The translations under genes were made by a program, and so were the position numbers. The notes beneath the pieces are model-generated. The model was not told where the DNA came from and searched no databases. It was given only the letters and a program-made list of their open reading frames with translations. From NCBI GenBank assembly GCA_963720515.1, contig OY970397.1:248001-312000 (forward strand): DNA of 64,000 nt, written 5' to 3'. Origin of the DNA: G963720515 sp963720515 (GTDB taxonomy: Bacteria; Actinomycetota; Thermoleophilia; Gaiellales; Gaiellaceae). Below, piece after piece: positions 56,477 through 63,533 of the stretch. How positions within the stretch are numbered: the stretch's first letter is position 1; every line of letters begins with the position of its first letter.

Positions 56477-57808
56477 ATGTTTGACACGCTTTCCGACAAG
56501 CTCCAGGCGACTCTCGGCGACCTCCGTGGGCGCGGCCGGCTGTCCGAGGAGGACGTCTCGAAGGCCGCGCGCGAGATCCGCCTCGCGCTCCTCGAGGCCG
56601 ACGTCAACCTCGCCGTCGTCAAGGAGTTCGTCGCGCGCGTGAAGGCGCGCGCGCTCGGCGAGGAGGTCACGAAGAGCCTGACGCCGGGCCAGCAGGTCGT
56701 GAAGATCGTCCACGAGGAGCTGACCGCGCTCATGGGCCAGGGGAGCTCGAAGCTCGCGTTCTCCGGCCGGCCGCCGACGGTGATCCTGCTCGCCGGCCTC
56801 CAGGGCTCGGGGAAGACGACTGCGGCGGCGAAGCTCGCGCTGCGCCTGCGGAAGGACGGCAAGGCGCCGGCGCTCGTCGCGGCCGACCTCCAACGGCCGG
56901 CGGCGATCGACCAGCTCGAGCAACTCGGCAAGCAGATCCAGATCCCGGTCTACGCGGAGCGCGGCACAAGCGATGCAGTCGTGGTCACGCGCCACGGCCT
57001 CGAGCAGGCGCGGCTCCAGGGCCGCGACGTGATCATCGTGGACACGGCCGGCCGGCTGCACGTCGACGAGGAGCTCATGACCGAGCTCGCCGCCGTCCGA
57101 GACGAGGCGAAGCCGCACAACGTGCTGCTCGTCCTCGACGCGATGACCGGCCAGGACGCGGTCACCGTGGCCCAGGCGTTCGCCGAGCGGATCGACTTCG
57201 ACGGCGTCGTCCTGACGAAGCTCGACGGCGACGCGCGCGGCGGCGCGGCGCTGTCCGTGAAGGCGGTCACCGGCAAGCCGGTCAAGCTCGCCTCGACGGG
57301 CGAGAAGCTCGACCAGCTCGAGGAGTTCCATCCGGACCGCATGGCGTCGCGGATCCTCGGGATGGGCGACGTCCTCACGCTCATCGAGCGCGCCGAGGAG
57401 GCGGCCGACGTGGACGAGCAGGCCGACATGGAGGCGCGGATGCGCGCCGGCCAGTTCACCTTCGACGACTTCCTCCAGGCGCAGCGGATGATGAAGAAGA
57501 TGGGGCCGATGCAGTCGATCATCGGCATGATTCCGGGGCTCGGGAAGCAGATGAAGGGCCTCGACGTGGACGAGCGCGAGCTCGCCCGCGTGGAGGCGAT
57601 CGTGCTCTCGATGACCCCGCAGGAGCGCCGTCAGCCGGAGATCATCAACGGTGCGCGGCGGGCCCGGATCGCGCGGGGGAGCGGCACGACCGTCCAGCAG
57701 GTGAACCAGCTCCTGAACGCCCGCAAGCAGATGCAGAAGATGATGAAGCAGTTCGGAAAGGGCAAGATGCCCAACTTGCAGTCGATCGCAGCGCAGCAGC
57801 GCAGATAG
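56477..57808 (+). CDS. ffh: Signal recognition particle protein Ffh
   Basis: A 443-residue GTPase that delivers nascent membrane proteins. The N domain starts MFDTLSDKLQATLGDLRGRG. The G domain has ILLAGLQGSGKTTAAAKLAL, DLQRPAAIDQLEQLGKQIQI, VDTAGRLHVDEELMTELAAV and TKLDGDARGGAALSVKAVTG. The Met-rich M domain (about 325-435) has MMKKMGPMQSIIGMIPGLGK and ARGSGTTVQQVNQLLNARKQ. SRP RNA was not found in the window. Confidence 0.96.
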   Translation: MFDTLSDKLQATLGDLRGRGRLSEEDVSKAAREIRLALLEADVNLAVVKEFVARVKARALGEEVTKSLTPGQQVVKIVHEELTALMGQGSSKLAFSGRPPTVILLAGLQGSGKTTAAAKLALRLRKDGKAPALVAADLQRPAAIDQLEQLGKQIQIPVYAERGTSDAVVVTRHGLEQARLQGRDVIIVDTAGRLHVDEELMTELAAVRDEAKPHNVLLVLDAMTGQDAVTVAQAFAERIDFDGVVLTKLDGDARGGAALSVKAVTGKPVKLASTGEKLDQLEEFHPDRMASRILGMGDVLTLIERAEEAADVDEQADMEARMRAGQFTFDDFLQAQRMMKKMGPMQSIIGMIPGLGKQMKGLDVDERELARVEAIVLSMTPQERRQPEIINGARRARIARGSGTTVQQVNQLLNARKQMQKMMKQFGKGKMPNLQSIAAQQRR

Positions 57809-57815
57809 GAGAGGA

Positions 57816-58055
57816 ATGGCTACACGGATCAGGTTGGCCCGGGTGGGCTCGAAGAAGAACCCGATCTACCGGGTCGTCGTCGCGGACTCGCGCTCGCCGC
57901 GGGACGGGCGGTTCATCGAGATCGTCGGGCGCTACAACCCACAGCACGACCCGTCCACGATCGAACTCGACGGCGGGAAGATCGAGGAGTGGATCGGCAA
58001 GGGCGCGCAGCCGAGCGAGACGGTGAAGCGCCTCATGAAGGCGCAGGGGATCTAA
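57816..58055 (+). CDS. rpsP: 30S ribosomal protein S16
   Basis: A 79-residue ribosomal protein, MATRIRLARVGSKKNPIYRV, with VVADSRSPRDGRFIEIVGRY. An AGGAGAGGA ribosome-binding site precedes the ATG. It is followed 4 bases later by khpA, then rimM and trmD. Confidence 0.96.
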   Translation: MATRIRLARVGSKKNPIYRVVVADSRSPRDGRFIEIVGRYNPQHDPSTIELDGGKIEEWIGKGAQPSETVKRLMKAQGI

Positions 58056-58059
58056 GCCC

Positions 58060-58302
58060 GTGGCCGAGGGCGTCGAGGAGCTGCTCGTCTACCTGGCCCG
58101 GACGCTCGTCGCCAACCCGGACGACGTGCGCGTCGAGCGCTCCGAGCGCGACGGCGCCGTCCTGCTCGAGCTGCACGTCGCGCCGGACGACGTGGGCAAG
58201 GTGATCGGCAAGGGCGGCCGCATCGCACGGTCGCTCCGGACGCTCGTCCGCGCCAGCGGCGCCAAGGCGGGGGAGCGGCGCCTGCTCGAGATCGTTGGCT
58301 GA
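58060..58302 (+). CDS. khpA: KH-domain RNA-binding protein KhpA
   Basis: An 80-residue protein with one KH domain, containing VGKVIGKGGRIARSLRTLVR (GKGG loop). It lies between rpsP and rimM, the standard position in Gram-positives. KhpA/KhpB bind RNA and affect cell-wall growth; no khpB is in the window. The start is GTG 58060. The stop overlaps rimM. Confidence 0.93.
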   Translation: MAEGVEELLVYLARTLVANPDDVRVERSERDGAVLLELHVAPDDVGKVIGKGGRIARSLRTLVRASGAKAGERRLLEIVG

Positions 58303-58765
58303 GCCGCCGCGCTGGGTCTCCATCGGGCGCGTCGGGCGTCCGCACGGCCTGAAAGGTGACTTCGTGGTGGAGCGGCCGAGTGAAGCCGCGGAGCGCTTCG
58401 CGGCCGGCGCACGGGTCTATGCCGAGCGGGAGCCGGCCGAGGTGGTCTCGTCGAAGCGCTCCGGCGGGCGGCTCGTGATCCGGCTCGACCGTGACGTCCC
58501 CCGGGGGGTCGACCTCGAGCTTCCGGCGGAGGAGCTGCCGGCCCCCGAGGAGGGCAGCTATTACGCGTTCCAGCTCGTCGGGCTCTCGGTCGAGGAGGAG
58601 AGCGGCCGCGCGCTCGGCACGGTCGAGGAGGTCGAGCCCGGCGTCGCGAACGATGTGCTGCGCCTCGACTCCGGCGTCGCGCTCCCGCTGGTCGAGGACT
58701 GCGTGCGCTCCGTGGATCTCGACGCGGGGCGGATCGTGGTGGCGCAGGGGTTCGTGTTTGATTGA
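58295..58765 (+). CDS. rimM: Ribosome maturation factor RimM
   Basis: A 156-residue 16S processing factor. The N-terminal beta barrel has RWVSIGRVGRPHGLKGDFVV. The PRC-barrel domain (about 90-156) has YYAFQLVGLSVEEESGRALG, TVEEVEPGVANDVLRLDSGV and PLVEDCVRSVDL. It overlaps khpA by 8 bases. Confidence 0.94.
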   Translation: MAEPPRWVSIGRVGRPHGLKGDFVVERPSEAAERFAAGARVYAEREPAEVVSSKRSGGRLVIRLDRDVPRGVDLELPAEELPAPEEGSYYAFQLVGLSVEEESGRALGTVEEVEPGVANDVLRLDSGVALPLVEDCVRSVDLDAGRIVVAQGFVFD

Positions 58766-58776
58766 CCCGCGCGCCC

Positions 58777-58886
58777 GCGTCTGATGAGGGCTCCCAACCC
58801 ACCCCCAACCGCGAACGATGCTATCGGCGAAATGCGCGCGTGTCTGTGACCGAACTGCGCCAAGACTGTGCCGGTCCGTCCACAGG
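58777..58886 (-). promoter_or_regulatory. Phased-repeat promoter element, copy 11 (hairpin module C), minus strand
   Basis: On the minus strand: CTGTGGACGGACCGGCACAG, CTTGGCGCAG and CGGTCACAGACACG, then TAGCAT (58823-58818), 17 bp after CAGACA. Module C follows: GGTTGGGGGTGGG, TTGGGAGCCC and ATCAGACGCGGG. It points back to the end of rimM, so a small RNA is inferred. Confidence 0.6.
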
Positions 58887-58964
58887 CGAAGGCTTCCGCG
58901 GAGCGGCGTAGAAGTGACGCGTCCGAGCGAGCGGTTCCCCCAGAGCCCGACCGGCCGCGCAGGC

Positions 58965-58970
58965 TAACCT
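58965..58970 (+). promoter_or_regulatory. -10 box, trmD
   Basis: TAACCT is 9 nt before TTG 58980. Confidence 0.5.
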
Positions 58971-58979
58971 CCACCGGCA

Positions 58980-59675
58980 TTGCAGATCGACGTCTTCACC
59001 CTGATCCCTCAGGCCTTCTCCTGGCAGACCGAACACCGGCCGCTCGCGGCGGTGCTCGGGTCGGAGCTCGACCTGCGCCTGTGGAGCTACCGCGACTTCA
59101 CGCCGCTCCGCGCCGGGCAGGTCGATGACGAGCCCTACGGCGGCGGCGCCGGGATGGTGCTCCGGGTGGACGTCGTGACGGCCGCGCTCGACGCGGTCTA
59201 CGGCGACTGGAGCGGTCGGCGCATCGTCGCGCTCACGCCGCAGGGACGCCCGCTCGACCAGCCGCTCGTCGAGGAGCTCGCCGGCGAGGGCGAGCTGACG
59301 CTCCTCTCCGCCCGCTTCGAGGGCTTCGACGAGCGCGTCGTCGAGCACGTCGCGACGGACGCGGTCTCGATCGGCCCGTACGTGCTCTCCGGCGGCGAGC
59401 TCCCCGCCATGGTCGTCCTCGACGCGATCGCCCGCCGCCTTCCCGGCGCGCTGAGCGACGCGAGCGGCGACATCGAAAGCTTCTCCGAGGCGCTCGACGG
59501 CGGCCTCGAGTACCCGCACTACACGCGTCCCCCGGAATTTCGCGGGTGGCACGTCCCCGAGGTCCTGCTCTCGGGCAACCACGCGCTCATCGAGGAGTGG
59601 CGGCGCACGCAGAGCCGCCTTCGCTCGGACGGCGCGGCAGGCGAGCGCGGTGGCGGCCTCGTGGGTGCCAGGTGA
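58980..59675 (+). CDS. trmD: tRNA (guanine-N1-)-methyltransferase
   Basis: A 231-residue SPOUT methyltransferase that makes m1G37 in tRNA. MQIDVFTLIPQAFSWQTEHR opens the family pattern. VDDEPYGGGAGMVLRVDVVT, YVLSGGELPAMVVLDAIARR (knot region) and YPHYTRPPEFRGWHVPEVLL follow. The start is TTG 58980, with a leaderless -10. Its stop overlaps lepB. Confidence 0.96.
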   Translation: MQIDVFTLIPQAFSWQTEHRPLAAVLGSELDLRLWSYRDFTPLRAGQVDDEPYGGGAGMVLRVDVVTAALDAVYGDWSGRRIVALTPQGRPLDQPLVEELAGEGELTLLSARFEGFDERVVEHVATDAVSIGPYVLSGGELPAMVVLDAIARRLPGALSDASGDIESFSEALDGGLEYPHYTRPPEFRGWHVPEVLLSGNHALIEEWRRTQSRLRSDGAAGERGGGLVGAR

Positions 59676-60277
59676 GGGGCCCCATCGACCACGCCACCGA
59701 GCGGATCCCGGCGCCTTGGCGCGGCGTCGTCGACTGGGTGCTCACGATCGTCATCGCCGTCGGCGCGGTGCTTCTGATCAAGGCGTTCGTCGTCAACCCG
59801 TACCGGATCCCGTCCTCGTCCATGGAGCCGTCGCTCCACTGCGCGAAGCCGGGCATCGGCTGCCTCGCCGGCACGTCCGACCGCGTGCTCGCGAACCGGT
59901 TCATCTACCACTTCCGCGATCCGCACCGCGGCGAGATCGTCGTGTTCAAGACGCCGCCCGCGGCCGAGCAGTGCCCGAGCGTCGTCGGCGGCGAGACGTT
60001 CGTGAAGCGGATCGTCGGCCTGCCGGGCGACCACCTCGTGCAGCGGGACGGTACGTTGCGCGTGAACGGGAAGCCGCTCGCCGAGTCGTATCTCCCCCGG
60101 CCGCACCAGCTCGGCCAGGACTTCGAGGCGACCGTCCCGAAGGGCGAGTACTTCATGATGGGCGACAACCGCGCCCAGTCGTGCGACAGCCGCGAGTGGG
60201 GATCGGTGCCCCGCTCGAACCTGATCGGCCCCGTCTTCGCGGTCTACTGGCCGCTGGGCCGAATCGGCTTTCGCTAG
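59672..60277 (+). CDS. lepB: Type I signal peptidase
   Basis: A 201-residue membrane serine protease that removes signal peptides. One N-terminal TM segment (about 18-38, VDWVLTIVIAVGAVLLIKAF) is followed by the catalytic Ser motif PYRIPSSSMEPSLHC. The general-base Lys lies in GGETFVKRIVGLPGDHLV, and the tail motif is MMGDNRAQSCDSREWG. It serves the exported proteins seen at 1188 and 16433. Confidence 0.95.
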   Translation: MRGPIDHATERIPAPWRGVVDWVLTIVIAVGAVLLIKAFVVNPYRIPSSSMEPSLHCAKPGIGCLAGTSDRVLANRFIYHFRDPHRGEIVVFKTPPAAEQCPSVVGGETFVKRIVGLPGDHLVQRDGTLRVNGKPLAESYLPRPHQLGQDFEATVPKGEYFMMGDNRAQSCDSREWGSVPRSNLIGPVFAVYWPLGRIGFR

Positions 60278-60280
60278 GAT
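60275..60280 (+). promoter_or_regulatory. -10 box of rplS overlapping the lepB stop codon
   Basis: TAGGAT begins with the lepB TAG stop. ATG 60313 is 32 nt further on, so rplS has a leader. Confidence 0.4.
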
Positions 60281-60312
60281 TGTCCGCCGCGGCGTGCCGC
60301 CGCACCTTTCTC

Positions 60313-60885
60313 ATGGCGAACCCCATCGAACTGATCGAGCAGCGCCAGCTGCGCACCGGAATCCCCCCGTTCAAGGCGGGTGACACCGTCCGCGTGCACT
60401 TCCAGGTCATCGAGGGGCAACGCCGCCGTGTGCAGGTGTTCGAGGGCACCGTGATCAAGCGCCAGGGCGCCGGTGCGCGGGAGACGTTCACCGTCCGCAA
60501 GAACTCCTTCGGCGTCGGCGTCGAGCGCACGTTCCCCGTCCACACGCCGAAGATCGAGAAGATCGAGGTGCAGTCGATCGGCGACGTGAGCCGCGCGAAG
60601 CTCTACTACCTGCGCGACAAGGTCGGGAAGCGGGCGCGCGTCCGCGCGAAGACGAACGTCCCGCTGCCTACGGCGGCCGTCGTAGTCGAGCCCGAGGTCG
60701 ACGAGGAGCCGGCGGAGGAGCTCGAGGGCGAGCCCGAGGCCGTGGTCGATGAGACCGCCGAGGCCCAGGAGGCCGAGGAGGCCGCGCCCGAGGCTGACGT
60801 TGAGGCCGGGCCCGAGGCGGAGGCCGAGCCTGAGCCCGAGGCGGTCGCCGACGAGGCGCCCGCCGAGCCGACCGAGAAGTCCTGA
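60313..60885 (+). CDS. rplS: 50S ribosomal protein L19 with acidic C-terminal tail
   Basis: A 190-residue protein. The core is about 115 residues (MANPIELIEQRQLRTGIPPF, FKAGDTVRVHFQVIEGQRRR, SFGVGVERTFPVHTPKIEKI). Residues about 118-190 are an added Glu/Ala/Pro-rich tail (EPEVDEEPAEELEGEPEAVV). The tail is absent from typical L19 and likely disordered. Confidence 0.95.
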   Translation: MANPIELIEQRQLRTGIPPFKAGDTVRVHFQVIEGQRRRVQVFEGTVIKRQGAGARETFTVRKNSFGVGVERTFPVHTPKIEKIEVQSIGDVSRAKLYYLRDKVGKRARVRAKTNVPLPTAAVVVEPEVDEEPAEELEGEPEAVVDETAEAQEAEEAAPEADVEAGPEAEAEPEPEAVADEAPAEPTEKS

Positions 60886-60903
60886 GCCCGGCGGCCGCGA
60901 GGC

Positions 60904-60944
60904 CGTGCCGAGAGTGCGCCGAATGTGTGCCGATTCCGTGACGG
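60904..60944. promoter_or_regulatory. Phased-repeat array, copy 12, upstream of rnhB
   Basis: Read on the minus strand: CCGTCACGGAATCGGCACAC, ATTCGGCGCACTCTCGGCACG. The repeat unit and ~11-bp phasing match the family. No CAGACA or hairpin module is seen. It sits between rplS and the rnhB -10 (60972-60977). Confidence 0.45.
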
Positions 60945-60971
60945 CGCCCGTTTGCGTCGGCAACTGCGGAG

Positions 60972-60977
60972 TAAGGT
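60972..60977 (+). promoter_or_regulatory. -10 box, rnhB
   Basis: TAAGGT is 7 nt before ATG 60985. Confidence 0.45.
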
Positions 60978-60984
60978 GAATCGC

Positions 60985-61668
60985 ATGCGACGAAGCGGCG
61001 CCAGACTCCTCGCGTTCGACCGGAAGCTCGGCGCCCGGTACGTCGCCGGCGCCGACGAGGCGGGGCGGGGGAGCCTCGCCGGACCGCTCGTCGTGGCCGG
61101 TGTGCTCTTCGACTACGAGCGCCTTCGGGACCATGCCGTCCGCCCGCTCGCGCTCCTGAACGACTCGAAGCAGGTGACGCCGGAGGGCCGCGAGCGGCTC
61201 TTCCATGCGGTAACCGCGTGCGCGTCTCGCGTGGTCGTCCGCGTCGTGCCGTCGGATGCGATCGACCGGGACGGGCTGCACCGGTCGAACCTGCGAGCGC
61301 TTCGAGAGGCGATCGCGGCGCTCACGCCCCCGGCCGAGGCGTGCCTCGTGGACGGGTTCCGCCTGGGGCCGCTCGCGCCGGAGCACCAGGCGGTCGTGGA
61401 CGGCGACGAGCGGAGCGCCGCCATCGCCGCCGCGTCGATCATCGCGAAGGTCGTGCGCGACCGGGCCATGCGGCGAATGGACGCCCTCTTCCCGCACTAC
61501 GGCTTCGCCTCGCACGTCGGCTACATCACGCCGGGTCACTCGGCGGTCGTCCGCGCCCGCGGGCCGACGGAGCAGCATCGCCGCTCCTTCCAGGCCCTTT
61601 GCTACCGGGATCTCGGAGACGCCGATGCCGCGGCTGCGCTCGAGCAAGCCGCGACGGCTCGGGCCTGA
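60985..61668 (+). CDS. rnhB: Ribonuclease HII
   Basis: A 227-residue enzyme cleaving RNA in RNA-DNA hybrids. VAGADEAGRGSLAGPLVVAG contains the DEAGRG active site. LLNDSKQVTPEGRERLF, CLVDGFRLGP and AIAAASIIAKVVRDRAMRRM complete the motifs. ATG 60985 is chosen over an upstream in-frame extension because of its -10 and alignment-like N-terminus. It overlaps yraN. Confidence 0.95.
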   Translation: MRRSGARLLAFDRKLGARYVAGADEAGRGSLAGPLVVAGVLFDYERLRDHAVRPLALLNDSKQVTPEGRERLFHAVTACASRVVVRVVPSDAIDRDGLHRSNLRALREAIAALTPPAEACLVDGFRLGPLAPEHQAVVDGDERSAAIAAASIIAKVVRDRAMRRMDALFPHYGFASHVGYITPGHSAVVRARGPTEQHRRSFQALCYRDLGDADAAAALEQAATARA

Positions 61669-61987
61669 CGCCGAGCGGCGCGTCCGCCGCCACTTCGTCC
61701 TCCGGGGCTACCGCATCCTCGCGGCGAACGCGTGGATCGGCGGCTACGAGCTCGATCTCGTCGTCCGGCGCGGCCGCCGGCTCGTCGTATGTGAGGTGAA
61801 GGCGAAGGGCGGTGAGCGCTACGGCGACCCGGCCGAGATGGTCACCGCGGAGAAGGCCAGGCGCGTACGGCGCGCGGCCGAGACCTGGCTCGCGGCGAGG
61901 CCGGAGCTCGCCGAGCTCGACGTCACGCTCGAGGCGGTCGCCGTGCGGGGGCGGCGCATCAGGCGCGTGCCGATCGACCTGTGGTGA
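61625..61987 (+). CDS. yraN: UPF0102 (YraN) nuclease-fold protein
   Basis: A 120-residue protein of the restriction-endonuclease-like fold: RRHFVLRGYRILAANAWIGG, YELDLVVRRGRRLVVCEVKA (E-x-D and E-x-K-like catalytic pattern). In many genomes it follows rnhB and precedes comM. Biochemical role uncertain. It overlaps rnhB by 44 bases. Confidence 0.9.
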   Translation: MPRLRSSKPRRLGPDAERRVRRHFVLRGYRILAANAWIGGYELDLVVRRGRRLVVCEVKAKGGERYGDPAEMVTAEKARRVRRAAETWLAARPELAELDVTLEAVAVRGRRIRRVPIDLW

Positions 61988-62009
61988 GCACGCAGATGCC
62001 GCGCCAAAA

Positions 62010-62065
62010 TTGGCACGAACTCGGCACAGCCGTGTGCAGATCTCATGCTCGCCGCGGCCTAGCGT
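62010..62065 (+). promoter_or_regulatory. Phased-repeat promoter element, copy 13, upstream of comM
   Basis: TTGGCACGAACTCGGCACAG followed by CGTGTGCAGA leads to TAGCGT (62060-62065), 7 nt before ATG 62073. The -10 serves comM directly. No hairpin module. Confidence 0.5.
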
Positions 62066-62072
62066 GGGGATC

Positions 62073-63533
62073 ATGCTCGCGCGTTCCACCACCCATGCAC
62101 TCGTCGGCCTGGATGCGAGGTCGGTCGAGGTCGAGGCCCATCTCCAGCGGGGCGTCCCGGCGTTCGCGATCGTCGGGCTCCCGGACAAGGCGTGCCAGGA
62201 GGCGAAGGAGCGCGTGCGGAGCGGCATCGCGAGCGCGGAGCTCGAGTGGCCCATGCGCCGCATCACCGTGAACCTGGCCCCGGCCGGGCTGCGCAAGGAG
62301 GGTTCCGGGTTCGACCTCCCGATCGCGCTCGCCGTCCTCGCGGCGTCGCAGCAGATCCCGTTCGAGGAGCTCGACCGCCATGCCGCCCTCGGGGAGCTCG
62401 CGCTCGACGGGCGCGTCCGGCCGGTTCCGGGCGCGATCGTCGCGGCCGAGGCGGCGCGGCGCGCCGGGCTCGGCCGCCTGCTCTGTGCCGCCGAGTCCGC
62501 GCCCGAGGCCGCGCTCGGCGGAGTCGAGGCGATCCCCATCACGCACCTGGCCGAGGCCGCCGCGTACCTCCGCGGCCGCATGCGGATCGAGCCGGCCGCG
62601 GAGCCTCCGCCGACCGCGGTCGAGCCGCCGCCCGACCTCGGCGACGTCCGCGGCCAGGAGCGCGCCCGCCGTGCGCTTGAGATCGCCGCCGCGGGACGGC
62701 ACAACCTTCTCTTCGGCGGGCCGCCGGGAACGGGGAAGACGATGCTGTCGCGCCGGCTGCCCGGTATCCTCCCGCCGCTCGACCGGCAGCAGGCGCTCGA
62801 GGTGACGCGCATCCACTCGGTCGCCGGGCTCCTTCCGGCCGGCCAGCCGTTCCTCGCGTACCCGCCCTTCCGTGCGCCGCATCACACCGCCTCGACACCG
62901 GCGATCGTCGGCGGTGGGCCGGGCCCGCGCCCGGGCGAGGCGACTCTCGCGCACCACGGCGTCCTCCTCCTGGATGAGCTCGGCGAGTTCCCGCGCCCGT
63001 CGCTCGAGGCGCTGCGCCAGCCGCTCGAGGACGGGATCGTCGCGGTCGCCCGCATTACTGGGCGCATCGTCTTTCCGGCGCGCTTCCTGCTCGTCGGGAC
63101 GATGAATCTCTGTCCGTGCGGGGCGCGCGGTGATCCGGCGGTCGAGTGCTCCTGCTCGCCGCACCGCCTCGCCGCCTACCGCGAGAAGCTCTCGCGCGCG
63201 CTCCTCGACCGCTTCGACCTCGTCGTCACCGTGCCGCGGGCGCGCTCCCGCGAGGTGGCGGGCGCTGCGGGAGAGCCGTCCGCGAAGGTCGCGGCCCGAG
63301 TCGCCGCCGCGAGCGGGCGTCTCTCGGAGCGGGCTCCGCCACTTTCGGATCCGGCGAGGGCGCTCCTCACGCGGGCCGTGGACACGCTCGGCCTCTCCGC
63401 ACGCGGCCACGCGAAGATCGCTCGCGTCGGAGCGACGATCGCCGCGCTTGCCGCAGCCGACGAGGTCGGAGCGGAGCACCTCTCCGAGGCGCTCTCCTAC
63501 CGGCGACCGGCCGAGCTGGCCATCGCCGCATGA
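62073..63533 (+). CDS. comM: ComM / YifB-family AAA+ ATPase
   Basis: A 486-residue Mg-chelatase-like AAA+ protein that aids branch migration during transformation in characterised members. The N-terminal domain has FAIVGLPDKACQEAKERVRS and RITVNLAPAGLRKEGSGFDL. The AAA+ core has LLFGGPPGTGKTMLSRRLPG (Walker A), FRAPHHTASTPAIVGG, LLLDELGEFPRPSLEALRQP (Walker B) and MNLCPCG. It is paired with dprA (ATGA overlap), suggesting DNA uptake. Confidence 0.94.
   Translation: MLARSTTHALVGLDARSVEVEAHLQRGVPAFAIVGLPDKACQEAKERVRSGIASAELEWPMRRITVNLAPAGLRKEGSGFDLPIALAVLAASQQIPFEELDRHAALGELALDGRVRPVPGAIVAAEAARRAGLGRLLCAAESAPEAALGGVEAIPITHLAEAAAYLRGRMRIEPAAEPPPTAVEPPPDLGDVRGQERARRALEIAAAGRHNLLFGGPPGTGKTMLSRRLPGILPPLDRQQALEVTRIHSVAGLLPAGQPFLAYPPFRAPHHTASTPAIVGGGPGPRPGEATLAHHGVLLLDELGEFPRPSLEALRQPLEDGIVAVARITGRIVFPARFLLVGTMNLCPCGARGDPAVECSCSPHRLAAYREKLSRALLDRFDLVVTVPRARSREVAGAAGEPSAKVAARVAAASGRLSERAPPLSDPARALLTRAVDTLGLSARGHAKIARVGATIAALAAADEVGAEHLSEALSYRRPAELAIAA

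Noticed and set aside
26809..58885. DnaA boxes in the TCCACAG part of the phased elements
   Set aside because: Only copy 10 comes close to TTNTCCACA. The elements are dispersed and no dnaA or dnaN is nearby.
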